From: an uncultured Acidobacteriia bacterium
GTDB taxonomy: Bacteria > Acidobacteriota > Terriglobia > Bryobacterales > Bryobacteraceae
Direction: 5' to 3'
Length of the DNA: 64,000 nucleotides
Assembly (NCBI GenBank): GCA_903909435.1
Contig: CAIVVT010000061.1
Span: forward strand, 1 to 64,000
The notes below the pieces were generated by a model. It worked only from the letters and a program-made list of their open reading frames with translations, was not told the origin of the DNA and did not search any database. This document shows, in pieces, positions 37,099 through 45,013 of this stretch (the first letter of the stretch is position 1; each line of letters begins with the position of its first letter). The position numbers and the translations under genes were made by a program.

Positions 37099-38493
37099 TT
37101 AAACAGCTAGCCGGCCCAGTACCTGCGCTGCAGCCTGTCTTCCAGTCCGAATGCAGTCGGGAACGCCGATCCCTTCGTAAGCATTTCCGGCTAGATACAG
37201 CCCTCGCAGGCTTTCCAACCGGCGGCGGATCGAGTTAAGGCGGGCCCCGTGGCCGACTGTGTACTGGGCCATCGAACGGCGCCAGCGAGAGATGCGTGTA
37301 AACAAAGGCTGAGCCGTCCAACCGAGCAATCCCTGTAACTCGGCTTGTACGCGCTGCAGGATCTCCTCGTCATCGTGCTCAAGAACCGCTTCCTGGCCGG
37401 CGCCGCCCACAAAGCAACGCAGGACCACGATTTCGTCCGGCACCCGAAACGGAAACTTCGCGCCGACGAACGTGCAAGCTACCAGCAGCCGCCGCTCGCG
37501 GGCAGGTATCAGGAAGCCGAAACCGGGCGGAATCGCACCACAATCGGAACGCCGGAAGCCGATCGCCACCGTAGCCGACGAGCTGTAGTCCACTCCTTCG
37601 AGCAGGCTGGCGAGCGCAGGGTCCAAATCTCTCACGAGCACGCCTGCTGCCCAGGCCGGTGTTGCGAGGATCACGGACGTTGCCTCCAGCGCCTCGCCAC
37701 CAGCCCGGACGCGGAAGCCCTGCCCGCTAGACTGGATGCCCTCAGCCGCCGTCTGCCGGATCTCGATTTTGCCCCGGATGCGCGATTCCAACTCGCGAGT
37801 CAGCTGTCCCAGTCCGCCCCTCAGGGTCTGGAACAGCGCAGCAGGTCCGTTAGCTGGCGCGCCCCCGCGTTTGCGCTTTGCCTCCAGAACGCCGCGCGTC
37901 AGGCTGCCATACTGGCGTTCCAACTCGACGAACCGGGCCAACACGCTATTGACGCTGAGCTTATCCGCAGAGCCACCGTAAACACCAGAGAGCAAAGGCT
38001 CTGCCAGATAGTCGACGGTTTCCCGCCCATAATGGTCGGTAATGAAATCCGCCACGGAGCGGTCTGGCAGTTCGCCCGCCGGGGGGCGGCGAAAGTACTC
38101 CAGGCCCATCTGCAATTTAGTCTTCCAACCCAGAATCGGACTGGCTAGCATGGGTAGGATTTTGGTCGGTACCATCATCAGCAAGCCGTCCGGCAAGGGC
38201 ACCAAACGCCCGCCACGCACCAGGTAGGTCACGCGGGATTTGTCGTTGGACCCGATCAGTTCAGAACCAAGGCCCACTTCTCGAATCAGGTCGATACCCG
38301 CGGGCTTCGCCGACAAGAAGCTATCCGGACCGCCCTCGATCACGCAGCCTTCGACCGTATCCGTCTCGATGACGCCACCGAGACGCGCGCGCGCTTCCAG
38401 CAGGATGGCGGGCTGGCCGGCTTTCGCGAACTCGTATGCCGCCGAAAGGCCGGTGATGCCTCCGCCGACGATGATGGCACGAAGAACTGGCAT
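37099..38493 (-). CDS. hemG: Protoporphyrinogen/coproporphyrinogen oxidase, FAD type
   Basis: 464 residues. FAD-dependent oxygen-using oxidase of porphyrinogen, called hemG, hemY or pgoX/cgoX in different schemes. The dinucleotide-binding motif VGGGITGLSAAYE is at the N-terminus, followed by LLEARARLGGVIET and the family's EGGPDSFLSAKP. The C-terminus shows LYLAGNAYEGIGVPDCIRTG. Which porphyrinogen it uses depends on whether the organism makes haem through coproporphyrin; this cannot be told here. The ATG at 38493 lies 16 bases after the hemE stop, with a TTG at 38508 as an alternative. Confidence 0.92.
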   Translation of the reverse strand: MPVLRAIIVGGGITGLSAAYEFAKAGQPAILLEARARLGGVIETDTVEGCVIEGGPDSFLSAKPAGIDLIREVGLGSELIGSNDKSRVTYLVRGGRLVPLPDGLLMMVPTKILPMLASPILGWKTKLQMGLEYFRRPPAGELPDRSVADFITDHYGRETVDYLAEPLLSGVYGGSADKLSVNSVLARFVELERQYGSLTRGVLEAKRKRGGAPANGPAALFQTLRGGLGQLTRELESRIRGKIEIRQTAAEGIQSSGQGFRVRAGGEALEATSVILATPAWAAGVLVRDLDPALASLLEGVDYSSSATVAIGFRRSDCGAIPPGFGFLIPARERRLLVACTFVGAKFPFRVPDEIVVLRCFVGGAGQEAVLEHDDEEILQRVQAELQGLLGWTAQPLFTRISRWRRSMAQYTVGHGARLNSIRRRLESLRGLYLAGNAYEGIGVPDCIRTGRQAAAQVLGRLAV

Positions 38494-38508
38494 TCCCTGT
38501 GGCAGCAA

Positions 38509-39531
38509 CTAGGGCCGGAACTCCCGGACCATCTGCACGACTGCTTTCACGTTCTCCACCGGAGTCTCAGGCAGAATGCCGTGGCCCACGTTGAAGATGT
38601 GGCCCGGACGAGTGCCGGTCCGCTTCAGGAGTTCGGTGACCTTCTGCTTTATCTCGGGAAGGGGCGCAAACAGCGCAGCGGGATCCATGTTGCCTTGAAT
38701 GGCGGAGCGATAGCTGATGTCCATCCAAGCCTGATCGATATTCAGGCGCCAATCGACACCCATGACGTCGCCGCCCGCCGCGTGCAGTTCTCGAAAATAC
38801 CCAGCGCAACCCGTCCCGAAGTGGATCACGGGCACGCCGCTCGAACGGATTCGTTCGATCAAAGCGCGCGAGTAAGGTGCAACGTAGCGTACGTAATCGT
38901 CTGCGCCGAGCGCACCGATCCAGCTGTCGAACACTTGGATGCAGCGCGCGCCGGCAGCCACCTGCATGATGGCGAATGGCGCGAGTACGTCCACCAACTT
39001 GCCCATCAGACGCCGCCACAACGTCTCGTCCCGGTACATCATCATCTTTGTATTGATGAAGTTGCGCGACGCGCCGCCCTCTATCATGTAGCTCGCTACC
39101 GTGAATGGCGCACCCACGAATCCGATTACCGGCACTTTGCCGTTCAGCGCACGCGTCACCATGGTGATCGACTCGCCCACGTAGCCGAGATCGTCGGTGT
39201 TCGAGGTAGAGAGAGCGTCCACGTCGTTAGAAGTGCGCACCGCGTTGTCGATCAGCGGCCCTTCGCCGGCGACAAACTCCAGCTTCAACCCCATCGGCTC
39301 GACGGGAAGCAGCAGATCGGCGAAGATGATCGCCGCGTCCACATCTAAGATTTCGACCGGCTGGAGCGTTACCGCAGCCGCCAGATCCGGACGTTTGCAA
39401 ATCTCCAGGATCGAGTGTTTCGCACGAATATCACGGTACGGCTTGAGATACCGGCCAGCCTGGCGCATGAACCACACCGGGCGAACATCAGTCGGCCGGC
39501 GGCGGCAGGCGTCCAGAAAACGACTGCTCAT
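38509..39531 (-). CDS. hemE: Uroporphyrinogen decarboxylase
   Basis: 340 residues. HemE decarboxylates uroporphyrinogen III to coproporphyrinogen III. The signature PVWFMRQAGRYLKPYR near residues 18-33 holds the substrate-binding Arg residues. Others are AAIIFADLLLPVE, IGFVGAPFTVASYMIEG and FNVGHGILPETPVENV near the end. The ATG at 39531 overlaps the TGA of the apbE gene (ATGA), which implies translational coupling. hemG follows directly. Confidence 0.96.
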   Translation of the reverse strand: MSSRFLDACRRRPTDVRPVWFMRQAGRYLKPYRDIRAKHSILEICKRPDLAAAVTLQPVEILDVDAAIIFADLLLPVEPMGLKLEFVAGEGPLIDNAVRTSNDVDALSTSNTDDLGYVGESITMVTRALNGKVPVIGFVGAPFTVASYMIEGGASRNFINTKMMMYRDETLWRRLMGKLVDVLAPFAIMQVAAGARCIQVFDSWIGALGADDYVRYVAPYSRALIERIRSSGVPVIHFGTGCAGYFRELHAAGGDVMGVDWRLNIDQAWMDISYRSAIQGNMDPAALFAPLPEIKQKVTELLKRTGTRPGHIFNVGHGILPETPVENVKAVVQMVREFRP

Positions 39532-40526
39532 GGGAGGGACACGCATGCGATCTCCGTTCTGTCCTCGCAAAGAAAGACGCGAAATTCCTTGGGTTTGTGA
39601 CTGGTGGCCCACTCGCGCCCAAGCACGAAGTATGGCTTGGTCCACGCCTCGCTGTCTATCGTCTTCGGTGCCACCACCGAGACGGCCAGCATGCCTTGGA
39701 CGGGACTGCCCGTCCGCGGGTCCATCAGATGGCTGTAAGTCTTCCCCCCCGCCATGAAGAACTTCTCCGTGGTGCCGGAAGTAGACATCGATTCGTCCTT
39801 GAGGTAAAGCTCCCAGACGGTCTTGCGCGCGTCTCGCGGGTTGGGCAGCAGAATGTGCCAGCCGCGCGGTTCCGAAGGTGGGGCGCCGATCGCGTAGATG
39901 CTCGAGCGGCCCGCCGAGATCAAACCACTGGTCACTCCATCGCGCCGCAGGACGTCGGCCATCCTATCCACCGCGTAGCCTTTACCGATCCCGCCGGGAT
40001 CCATGTCCACCGGCGCATCGAAGCGAACGGTATGCGACTTGGCGTCCAGGTGGATGTGCTGATAGCCGATCCGGTCGAGGGCTGAACGGATCTCCGCCCG
40101 GTGCGGAATGTGCTCGGTGTTCTTGTAAAACCCCCAGATCTTCATCAGCGGCCCGACGGTGATGTCGAAGGCACCATCGCTGCGCCGACTGTAATCCAGG
40201 CAGCTGTCCAGCAAGTTGTAGAGCTCCTGGGAAACTGGGACGGGCGCCTTAAAAGCGTCTCGATTCACGCGGCTCCACTCGCTTTCCGGGCGATAGTTCG
40301 AGAGCAACTCCTCAAGCCGTTTGGCCTCGTCGAAGGCGTCGTCGATGGCAGAATCCAGGCGGTACTGATCCGTGCCGTAGAGGGTGACCGAGTACGTGGT
40401 CCCCATGGTGTCGAGCGACCGTTCCAGCCGCAGCAGTTTCGACGGTTCGGTCGCGGATACGGCTAGCGTCGCGGCGGCCAGCCACGCAATTAAGCCGATT
40501 GGGGAAATCCGGGAGACAAAATCCAC
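39528..40526 (-). CDS. ApbE-family FMN transferase
   Basis: 332 residues from a GTG that begins a hydrophobic signal (VDFVSRISPIGLIAWLAAATLAVSA); a TTG at 40598 would add 24 residues without obvious purpose. ApbE attaches FMN covalently to Thr of exported proteins such as RnfG/NqrC or FMN-binding-domain proteins. Family segments: TMGTTYSVTLYG, SDGAFDITVGPLMKIWGF, VDMDPGGIGKGYAVDRM, SAGRSSIYAIG and TSGTTEKFFMAGGKTYSHLMDP. No flavinylation target gene is in the window. It is the first gene of the apbE-hemE-hemG overlap chain. Confidence 0.92.
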   Translation of the reverse strand: MDFVSRISPIGLIAWLAAATLAVSATEPSKLLRLERSLDTMGTTYSVTLYGTDQYRLDSAIDDAFDEAKRLEELLSNYRPESEWSRVNRDAFKAPVPVSQELYNLLDSCLDYSRRSDGAFDITVGPLMKIWGFYKNTEHIPHRAEIRSALDRIGYQHIHLDAKSHTVRFDAPVDMDPGGIGKGYAVDRMADVLRRDGVTSGLISAGRSSIYAIGAPPSEPRGWHILLPNPRDARKTVWELYLKDESMSTSGTTEKFFMAGGKTYSHLMDPRTGSPVQGMLAVSVVAPKTIDSEAWTKPYFVLGREWATSHKPKEFRVFLCEDRTEIACVSLP

Positions 40527-40625
40527 TCTGAATGCGGCGCCGACACGGGGGCGCAACCCTGACACTAGGGTACAACCGGAGCTTGAGTTCGGCAACAAAA
40601 CGCTTGATTTTCTATGGGATGGGCG

Positions 40626-41012
40626 TTACGCCGGGGACTGCGGGGTGGTGTCCGGATCGGTCTTCGGACGCCCTCGGCGGGCACGCCGCAGCAGTTTGGC
40701 TAAGGGGCGATCGGTGACCGGTTCGGAGTCCGCGACGAAACGCAACTCCGGCATGCGGAAGAGTTCAATGCGCGCAGCAAGCTGTTTGCGCAAATAGGCC
40801 TTCGCATTCATCAGCCCTTCCATCGCCTCTTCGCGGGACTTCGCATTCCCCGGCAGGGAGACCAACACGTCGGCTTTCTTTCCGTCCGGCGCGATAATAA
40901 CGCTCGAGACGTCGATGCCCTGCAGACGGGGGTCGGCGGACTCAAAGCGAATGAGCTCGGAGAGTTCCTCGCGCATGGCCTCGGATACACGTTGGGTGCG
41001 AAGCGGATCCAC
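40626..41012 (-). CDS. rbfA: 30S ribosome-binding factor A
   Basis: 128 residues, GTG start with GAGG just upstream. RbfA is a KH-fold factor that binds 16S rRNA helix 1 in 30S maturation and cold adaptation. TQRVSEAMREELSELIRF, DPRLQGIDVSSV and a KAYLRKQLAARIELFRMPELRFVAD-type region (cut here) match the family. The C-terminus is basic and extended (RRARRGRPKTD). It usually sits in the infB operon; here it is alone, 99 bases before apbE on the same strand. Confidence 0.93.
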   Translation of the reverse strand: MDPLRTQRVSEAMREELSELIRFESADPRLQGIDVSSVIIAPDGKKADVLVSLPGNAKSREEAMEGLMNAKAYLRKQLAARIELFRMPELRFVADSEPVTDRPLAKLLRRARRGRPKTDPDTTPQSPA

Positions 41013-41141
41013 ACCTCAAGGCTACACCCTCCCGCCAAGGCATGAAGTGCCGGATCGCCCTCCACCGCGGCCGTTTCGCTTTAGGCCGTGCCTCCCGCCA
41101 GCCCTCGACACGACATGTTCCGGAGTGCCATCCTGCAGTCT

Positions 41142-41723
41142 ATGCACGGTCGCATCCCGCCCGGCTCAGCGTTGCTTGTGGTCGATGTGCAAAGGGCAAT
41201 CGACGATCCAGCCTGGGCGGCGTCCGGTCCCCGCAATCACCCTGCGGCGGAACGCACGATAGCGCAACTGCTTACCGCCTGGAGAGAAAACAACCTGCCC
41301 GTATGGCATGTCCGCCACGATTCCACATTCCCCGGCTCCACGTATCGACCGGGCCAGCCCGGCAACGACTTCAAGCCTGAGGCGAAGCCCCTGCCAGGCG
41401 AGCCCGTTGTCGCGAAGACCACACCGTGTGCCTTTGCGGGAACTGGCCTGGAACTGCGACTTCGTGCGGCAGGGATTACCGCGCTTATCGTCGCCGGCGT
41501 GATCACGAACAACAGCGTCGAGGCCACGGTCCGGATGGCCGGATGTCTGGGTTTCGACGTCTATCTCGTGGAAGACGCCTGCTTCACGTTCGCGCGCAAG
41601 GATTGGAACGGAAGGATGTGGACTGCCGCTGAGGTTCACGCCCTGTCACTCGCAAACTTGGATGGGGAATACTGTACGGTCGTCAGCTCCGCCGAGGCGC
41701 TGGCCGGGATTCAAGCGCCCTAG
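41142..41723 (+). CDS. Isochorismatase-like protein with Ser in place of catalytic Cys
   Basis: 193 residues from ATG 41142, chosen by alignment to the paralogue at 30753-31364; in-frame starts at 41115 and 41088 exist. The family Asp (D15 in LLVVDVQRA) and Lys (K92 in VVAKTTPCAF) are kept, but the nucleophile position reads ITNNSVEATVRMAG, with S125 where the paralogue has C126. The family core is otherwise intact. It may use Ser, act as a binding protein, or have lost activity. It is divergent from rbfA. Confidence 0.88.
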   Translation: MHGRIPPGSALLVVDVQRAIDDPAWAASGPRNHPAAERTIAQLLTAWRENNLPVWHVRHDSTFPGSTYRPGQPGNDFKPEAKPLPGEPVVAKTTPCAFAGTGLELRLRAAGITALIVAGVITNNSVEATVRMAGCLGFDVYLVEDACFTFARKDWNGRMWTAAEVHALSLANLDGEYCTVVSSAEALAGIQAP

Positions 41724-41818
41724 GATCTTCTCCGAAAGAGCGCAGGCACCGGACCCGTTAGAGACCAACGGAACATTCCAGGCGTCCAAACCGTATGCCC
41801 GAGGGAAGGGATATCCCT

Positions 41819-43186
41819 ATGAGCGCCGCTGTCGAGCCACAAACTCTAGCTCCTAAACCCGCACCCCGACTAAGCGCCGTACCGGGGGGAAAGCGCCGGG
41901 TCGCCACCCGCGGCATGAATGCGACCGAGCTGCTGTGGGACCTCACGGTCCAGACCCTCGCCAACCTGCGGCGCAACAAGCTGCGCAGCTTCCTCACGCT
42001 GTTCGGAATCGCCTGGGGCATCGCTTCGCTCGTGATGATGTCCGCCTTGTCCGACGGTTTCCGCGACGGGCAGCGCAAGAACATGTCGCAGATCGGGGAC
42101 AACCTGGTTTTCCTGTGGGGCGGCACGACGGAACTGCAGGCTGGCGGCAAGCGTGCCGGGCACAGGGTATTCCTCACTCGCCAGGACGTGCTGACCATCC
42201 GCGAGCAATGCCCCGCAGTCGGCATAGTCGCGGCGGAGACCAAGACGAATCAGGTGCCCGTGCGTAGCTCCACGAACGCCGGACGTTTCCTGACGTTGGG
42301 CGTAACCCCTGAGTATCTGAAGCTCCGCAATTTGCCCGTCGATGCAGGGCGAACAATCAGCGCCGCGGACGTGGCGGAGGAGCGACGGGTGGCGGTCCTG
42401 GGCGCCGCGGTCCGCAAGCAGCTCTTCGAACACAAGCCGATCCCTCTGGGCGAATTGGTGTATGTCAACAACCACCCGTACGAGGTGATTGGCGTGATGC
42501 CGGAAAAAGAGCAGAACTCCAGTTACGACGGGTGGGACAACGACAAGGTCCTGGTGCCCGAGCCCGTTCTGCTGCGTGACATGCCGGAGCGGCGCGAATA
42601 CTACTCCGAGGGTCGTGTGAATGGCATCATCTACCGGCCCGCCTCCACCAGAAACTGGGCCGAAGCCCAGGCGCAGGTGCGGGCCGCCTTGGGTCGCGCC
42701 AAGGAGTTCGACGCAAAAGACGAGGGTGCGCTCGATGTGTGGGACATGATCAGAGAATCGGAAATGTTCGATTCCATTTTTGACGCCGGGGAGATCTTCC
42801 TGGCGGTGGTTTCCCTGGTCACGCTTTCTCTCGGGGGCATCGGCGTGATGAACACGATGATGATGGCAGTCAGTGAACGGACCAATGAAATCGGGCTGAA
42901 GAAGGCTTTGGGCGCCACGAATGGACGCATCCTGCTGGAGTTCTTCCTCGAAGGCCTGCTGCTGGCCGTGCTCAGTGGCGCGGGCGGATTGATCCTGGTC
43001 TTGACGCTGGCCAAGGGCGTGAATTCCTTGCCCTTGCCCCAGATGTTCTCGGGCCTGCCCATTCACTGGAACGTGCTGGCGTTGGCCACTCTGGCGCTCG
43101 GCCTGGTGGCTGTGGGCGCCTCGCTGCCTCCGGCCCGCAAAGCCGCCGAGATGACGCCTGTAGAGGCCTTGCGCTTCGAGAAGTAG
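41819..43186 (+). CDS. MacB/FtsX-type ABC transporter permease 1
   Basis: 455 residues. A cytoplasmic N-terminal tail (about 55 residues) is followed by TM1 (RSFLTLFGIAWGIASLVMMS), a large periplasmic MacB_PCD domain (about 80-320) and three TM helices near the C-terminus with the FtsX segment SLGGIGVMNTMMMAVSERTNEIGLKKALGA. It ends with the classic TPVEALRFEK. GGGAAGGGA eight bases upstream supports ATG 41819. The family exports peptides, lipoproteins or drugs by mechanotransmission with an ATPase partner, which is not encoded next to it. The second permease follows after 20 bases. Confidence 0.92.
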   Translation: MSAAVEPQTLAPKPAPRLSAVPGGKRRVATRGMNATELLWDLTVQTLANLRRNKLRSFLTLFGIAWGIASLVMMSALSDGFRDGQRKNMSQIGDNLVFLWGGTTELQAGGKRAGHRVFLTRQDVLTIREQCPAVGIVAAETKTNQVPVRSSTNAGRFLTLGVTPEYLKLRNLPVDAGRTISAADVAEERRVAVLGAAVRKQLFEHKPIPLGELVYVNNHPYEVIGVMPEKEQNSSYDGWDNDKVLVPEPVLLRDMPERREYYSEGRVNGIIYRPASTRNWAEAQAQVRAALGRAKEFDAKDEGALDVWDMIRESEMFDSIFDAGEIFLAVVSLVTLSLGGIGVMNTMMMAVSERTNEIGLKKALGATNGRILLEFFLEGLLLAVLSGAGGLILVLTLAKGVNSLPLPQMFSGLPIHWNVLALATLALGLVAVGASLPPARKAAEMTPVEALRFEK

Positions 43187-43206
43187 CGTCGCACGGAGAC
43201 CCCACC

Positions 43207-44466
43207 ATGACCTGGAGATTCATCTTCTCGGAATCACTCGCTGCGTTGAAGTTTCATCGCACGCGGACAGTTTTCACTACGACCAGTCTGGCCTGGGGCG
43301 TGGCCTGTTTCGTCATTCTGATCTCGTACGGGGATGGCTTCCGGAACGCGCTGATCAAAGCCTTCACTGCCGTGGGCCAGGACCTGATCATCACTTTTAA
43401 CGGGCAGACCTCCTCACAGCAGGGCGGGCTGCGCGCCGGGCGGAAGGTCAGGCTGGAGCTCGATGACGCCGGCATCATCAAGGAATCCGTCCCGCTGGTC
43501 GGCGCACTCTCGCCCGAGATCATGAAGTATGGCGTCAAAGCGAACAACGGTCACCGCGACAAAGAGGTCGATATCCGCGCTGTCTGGCCCGAATACGGAG
43601 TGGTCCGCAACATCAAGCTGGAGTCCGGCCGCTGGATCAATGAAGACGACCGTCTGCACCAGGCGCGGGTAGTAGTACTGGGTGCCAAAATATACAAGCA
43701 ACTGTTCGGAGAGGCTCCGGCAGAGGATCAGGAAATCACTCTCAACGGCATCCGGTTCACGGTGATTGGCGTGCTTCTGAACAAGCTCCAAATCGCGAAC
43801 TACAACACGCCAGACAACAATAGCGTGTTCATCCCGTACGATACGTTTACGATCTTCGGCGATATCCATTACCCTTGGTTTCTAGTCTGGAAGCCTCTGA
43901 ATGGAGGCGTGCGCGATCAGGCCATCACGCAGGTTCGCGCGAAACTCGCCGAGTTGCATAAGTTCGCGCCGACGGACGAAAAGGCGATCGAGATTCTGGC
44001 TTTCAGCAAGTTCATGACGATCATCGACGGCATGTCGCTAGCGGTCCAGGTGCTGCTCGGTTTCGTCGGTGCGCTTACGCTCGCGATCGGCGGCGTCGGC
44101 CTGGCCAATATCATGCTTGCTTCAGTGATCGACCGTACCAAGGAGATTGGGATGGTAAAAGCCCTGGGTGCCCCGAAAAGCACGATCCTGAGGCAGTTCC
44201 TTGTTGAAGCGACCCTGGTGGTTGCGGCCGGAGGCTTGCTGGGCATCACGGCTGGGTGGGGAGTCACGATGCTCATCGGCACAATGCCATTCCTCGGCCC
44301 GGCTTTCAAAGACACGACGCACACGGGCGACATCTCGTTGACCGTCTCGCTCACTTCGGTCGTGGTCTCGACCACTGTGCTACTGCTGGTGGGCTTGATC
44401 GCAGGCCTGGTTCCCGCAATGAAAGCTGCGCGGATGGACCCCATCCAGGCGCTCCACTACGAGTAG
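43207..44466 (+). CDS. MacB/FtsX-type ABC transporter permease 2
   Basis: 419 residues. TM1 lies near residues 20-45 (TTTSLAWGVACFVILISYGDGF), then a periplasmic MacB_PCD domain, then three TM helices with IGGVGLANIMLASVIDRTKEIGMVKALGAP and a final MDPIQALHYE. It is related to but clearly diverged from permease 1, so the two may form a heterodimer as LolC/LolE do. No ATP-binding subunit or adaptor lies within the neighbouring genes. A hairpin with T-run follows the stop. Confidence 0.92.
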   Translation: MTWRFIFSESLAALKFHRTRTVFTTTSLAWGVACFVILISYGDGFRNALIKAFTAVGQDLIITFNGQTSSQQGGLRAGRKVRLELDDAGIIKESVPLVGALSPEIMKYGVKANNGHRDKEVDIRAVWPEYGVVRNIKLESGRWINEDDRLHQARVVVLGAKIYKQLFGEAPAEDQEITLNGIRFTVIGVLLNKLQIANYNTPDNNSVFIPYDTFTIFGDIHYPWFLVWKPLNGGVRDQAITQVRAKLAELHKFAPTDEKAIEILAFSKFMTIIDGMSLAVQVLLGFVGALTLAIGGVGLANIMLASVIDRTKEIGMVKALGAPKSTILRQFLVEATLVVAAGGLLGITAGWGVTMLIGTMPFLGPAFKDTTHTGDISLTVSLTSVVVSTTVLLLVGLIAGLVPAMKAARMDPIQALHYE

Positions 44467-44476
44467 GCCGCCGGTT

Positions 44477-44502
44477 GCGGGCTCAAGTCCGCGCCCGCTT
44501 TT
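44477..44502 (+). terminator. Probable rho-independent terminator after the permease pair
   Basis: GCGGGC (44477-44482), a 10-base loop, GCCCGC (44493-44498), then TTTTG. The hairpin is short but GC-only and starts 10 bases after the permease 2 stop codon. Confidence 0.5.
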
Positions 44503-45013
44503 GAATTGGACAGGGGGGAAGACCTGCCCACCGGGTTCAGTCTCGCGGGTCTCGGCGAGAACGAACAGGTCGCTGCCCAAAAGGGGGCCTCGAGCGCAAC
44601 TGGGCACGTCCGCCTGACGAGAAGGGCAGGACAGAAGTTGTCAAGGAAACCGCCTTAGACGATTCGCCACCGCCTACGGCGGGTGCGGATTCCCTGACCG
44701 ACACCTGGACCGCAAAGCGTGCCTGGCACTCCGGGTTACTACTCCTCGTCTAATGCCGCGTACGGGAATGACCGCGGATTCGCAACCTTCTACCAGATAG
44801 TTGCGCGAGCGCCTCCACGGAAGCCACAGCCCAGCCTGGGCGGCACGGACGGTGCGTGATGAGAAAGTCGGAAGTCGATAGCTCCTTGGAGCTTATGGAG
44901 GCGGCTAGTTTCAGCCCTTGTATAGGTGACGCTTATCAAACAATAATAAACGCTGCGCTTTAATTAATTCATTCTCAATCAGACCTGTTTCTCTTGATAA
45001 AATTCTGGCTGGT
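44503..45013. other. Intergenic region without recognised gene; AT-rich 3' part
   Basis: No open frame with a plausible start or family match was seen on either strand. The first 370 bases have normal GC. From about 44925 the sequence turns AT-rich for some 80 bases (including TTAATTAATTCATT), the likely promoter area of the acyl-CoA synthetase. A small inverted repeat AGCTCC-TT-GGAGCT lies at 44880-44893. Confidence 0.6.

Noticed and set aside
41870-43066. 398-codon minus-strand frame opposite permease 1
   Set aside because: His/Gln/Arg-rich shadow of a well-supported FtsX-type permease.
44503-44760. Possible remnant coding stretch after the permease terminator
   Set aside because: A frame can be read for about 70 codons to a stop near 44752, but it has no start codon or family resemblance, so a pseudogene call is not justified.
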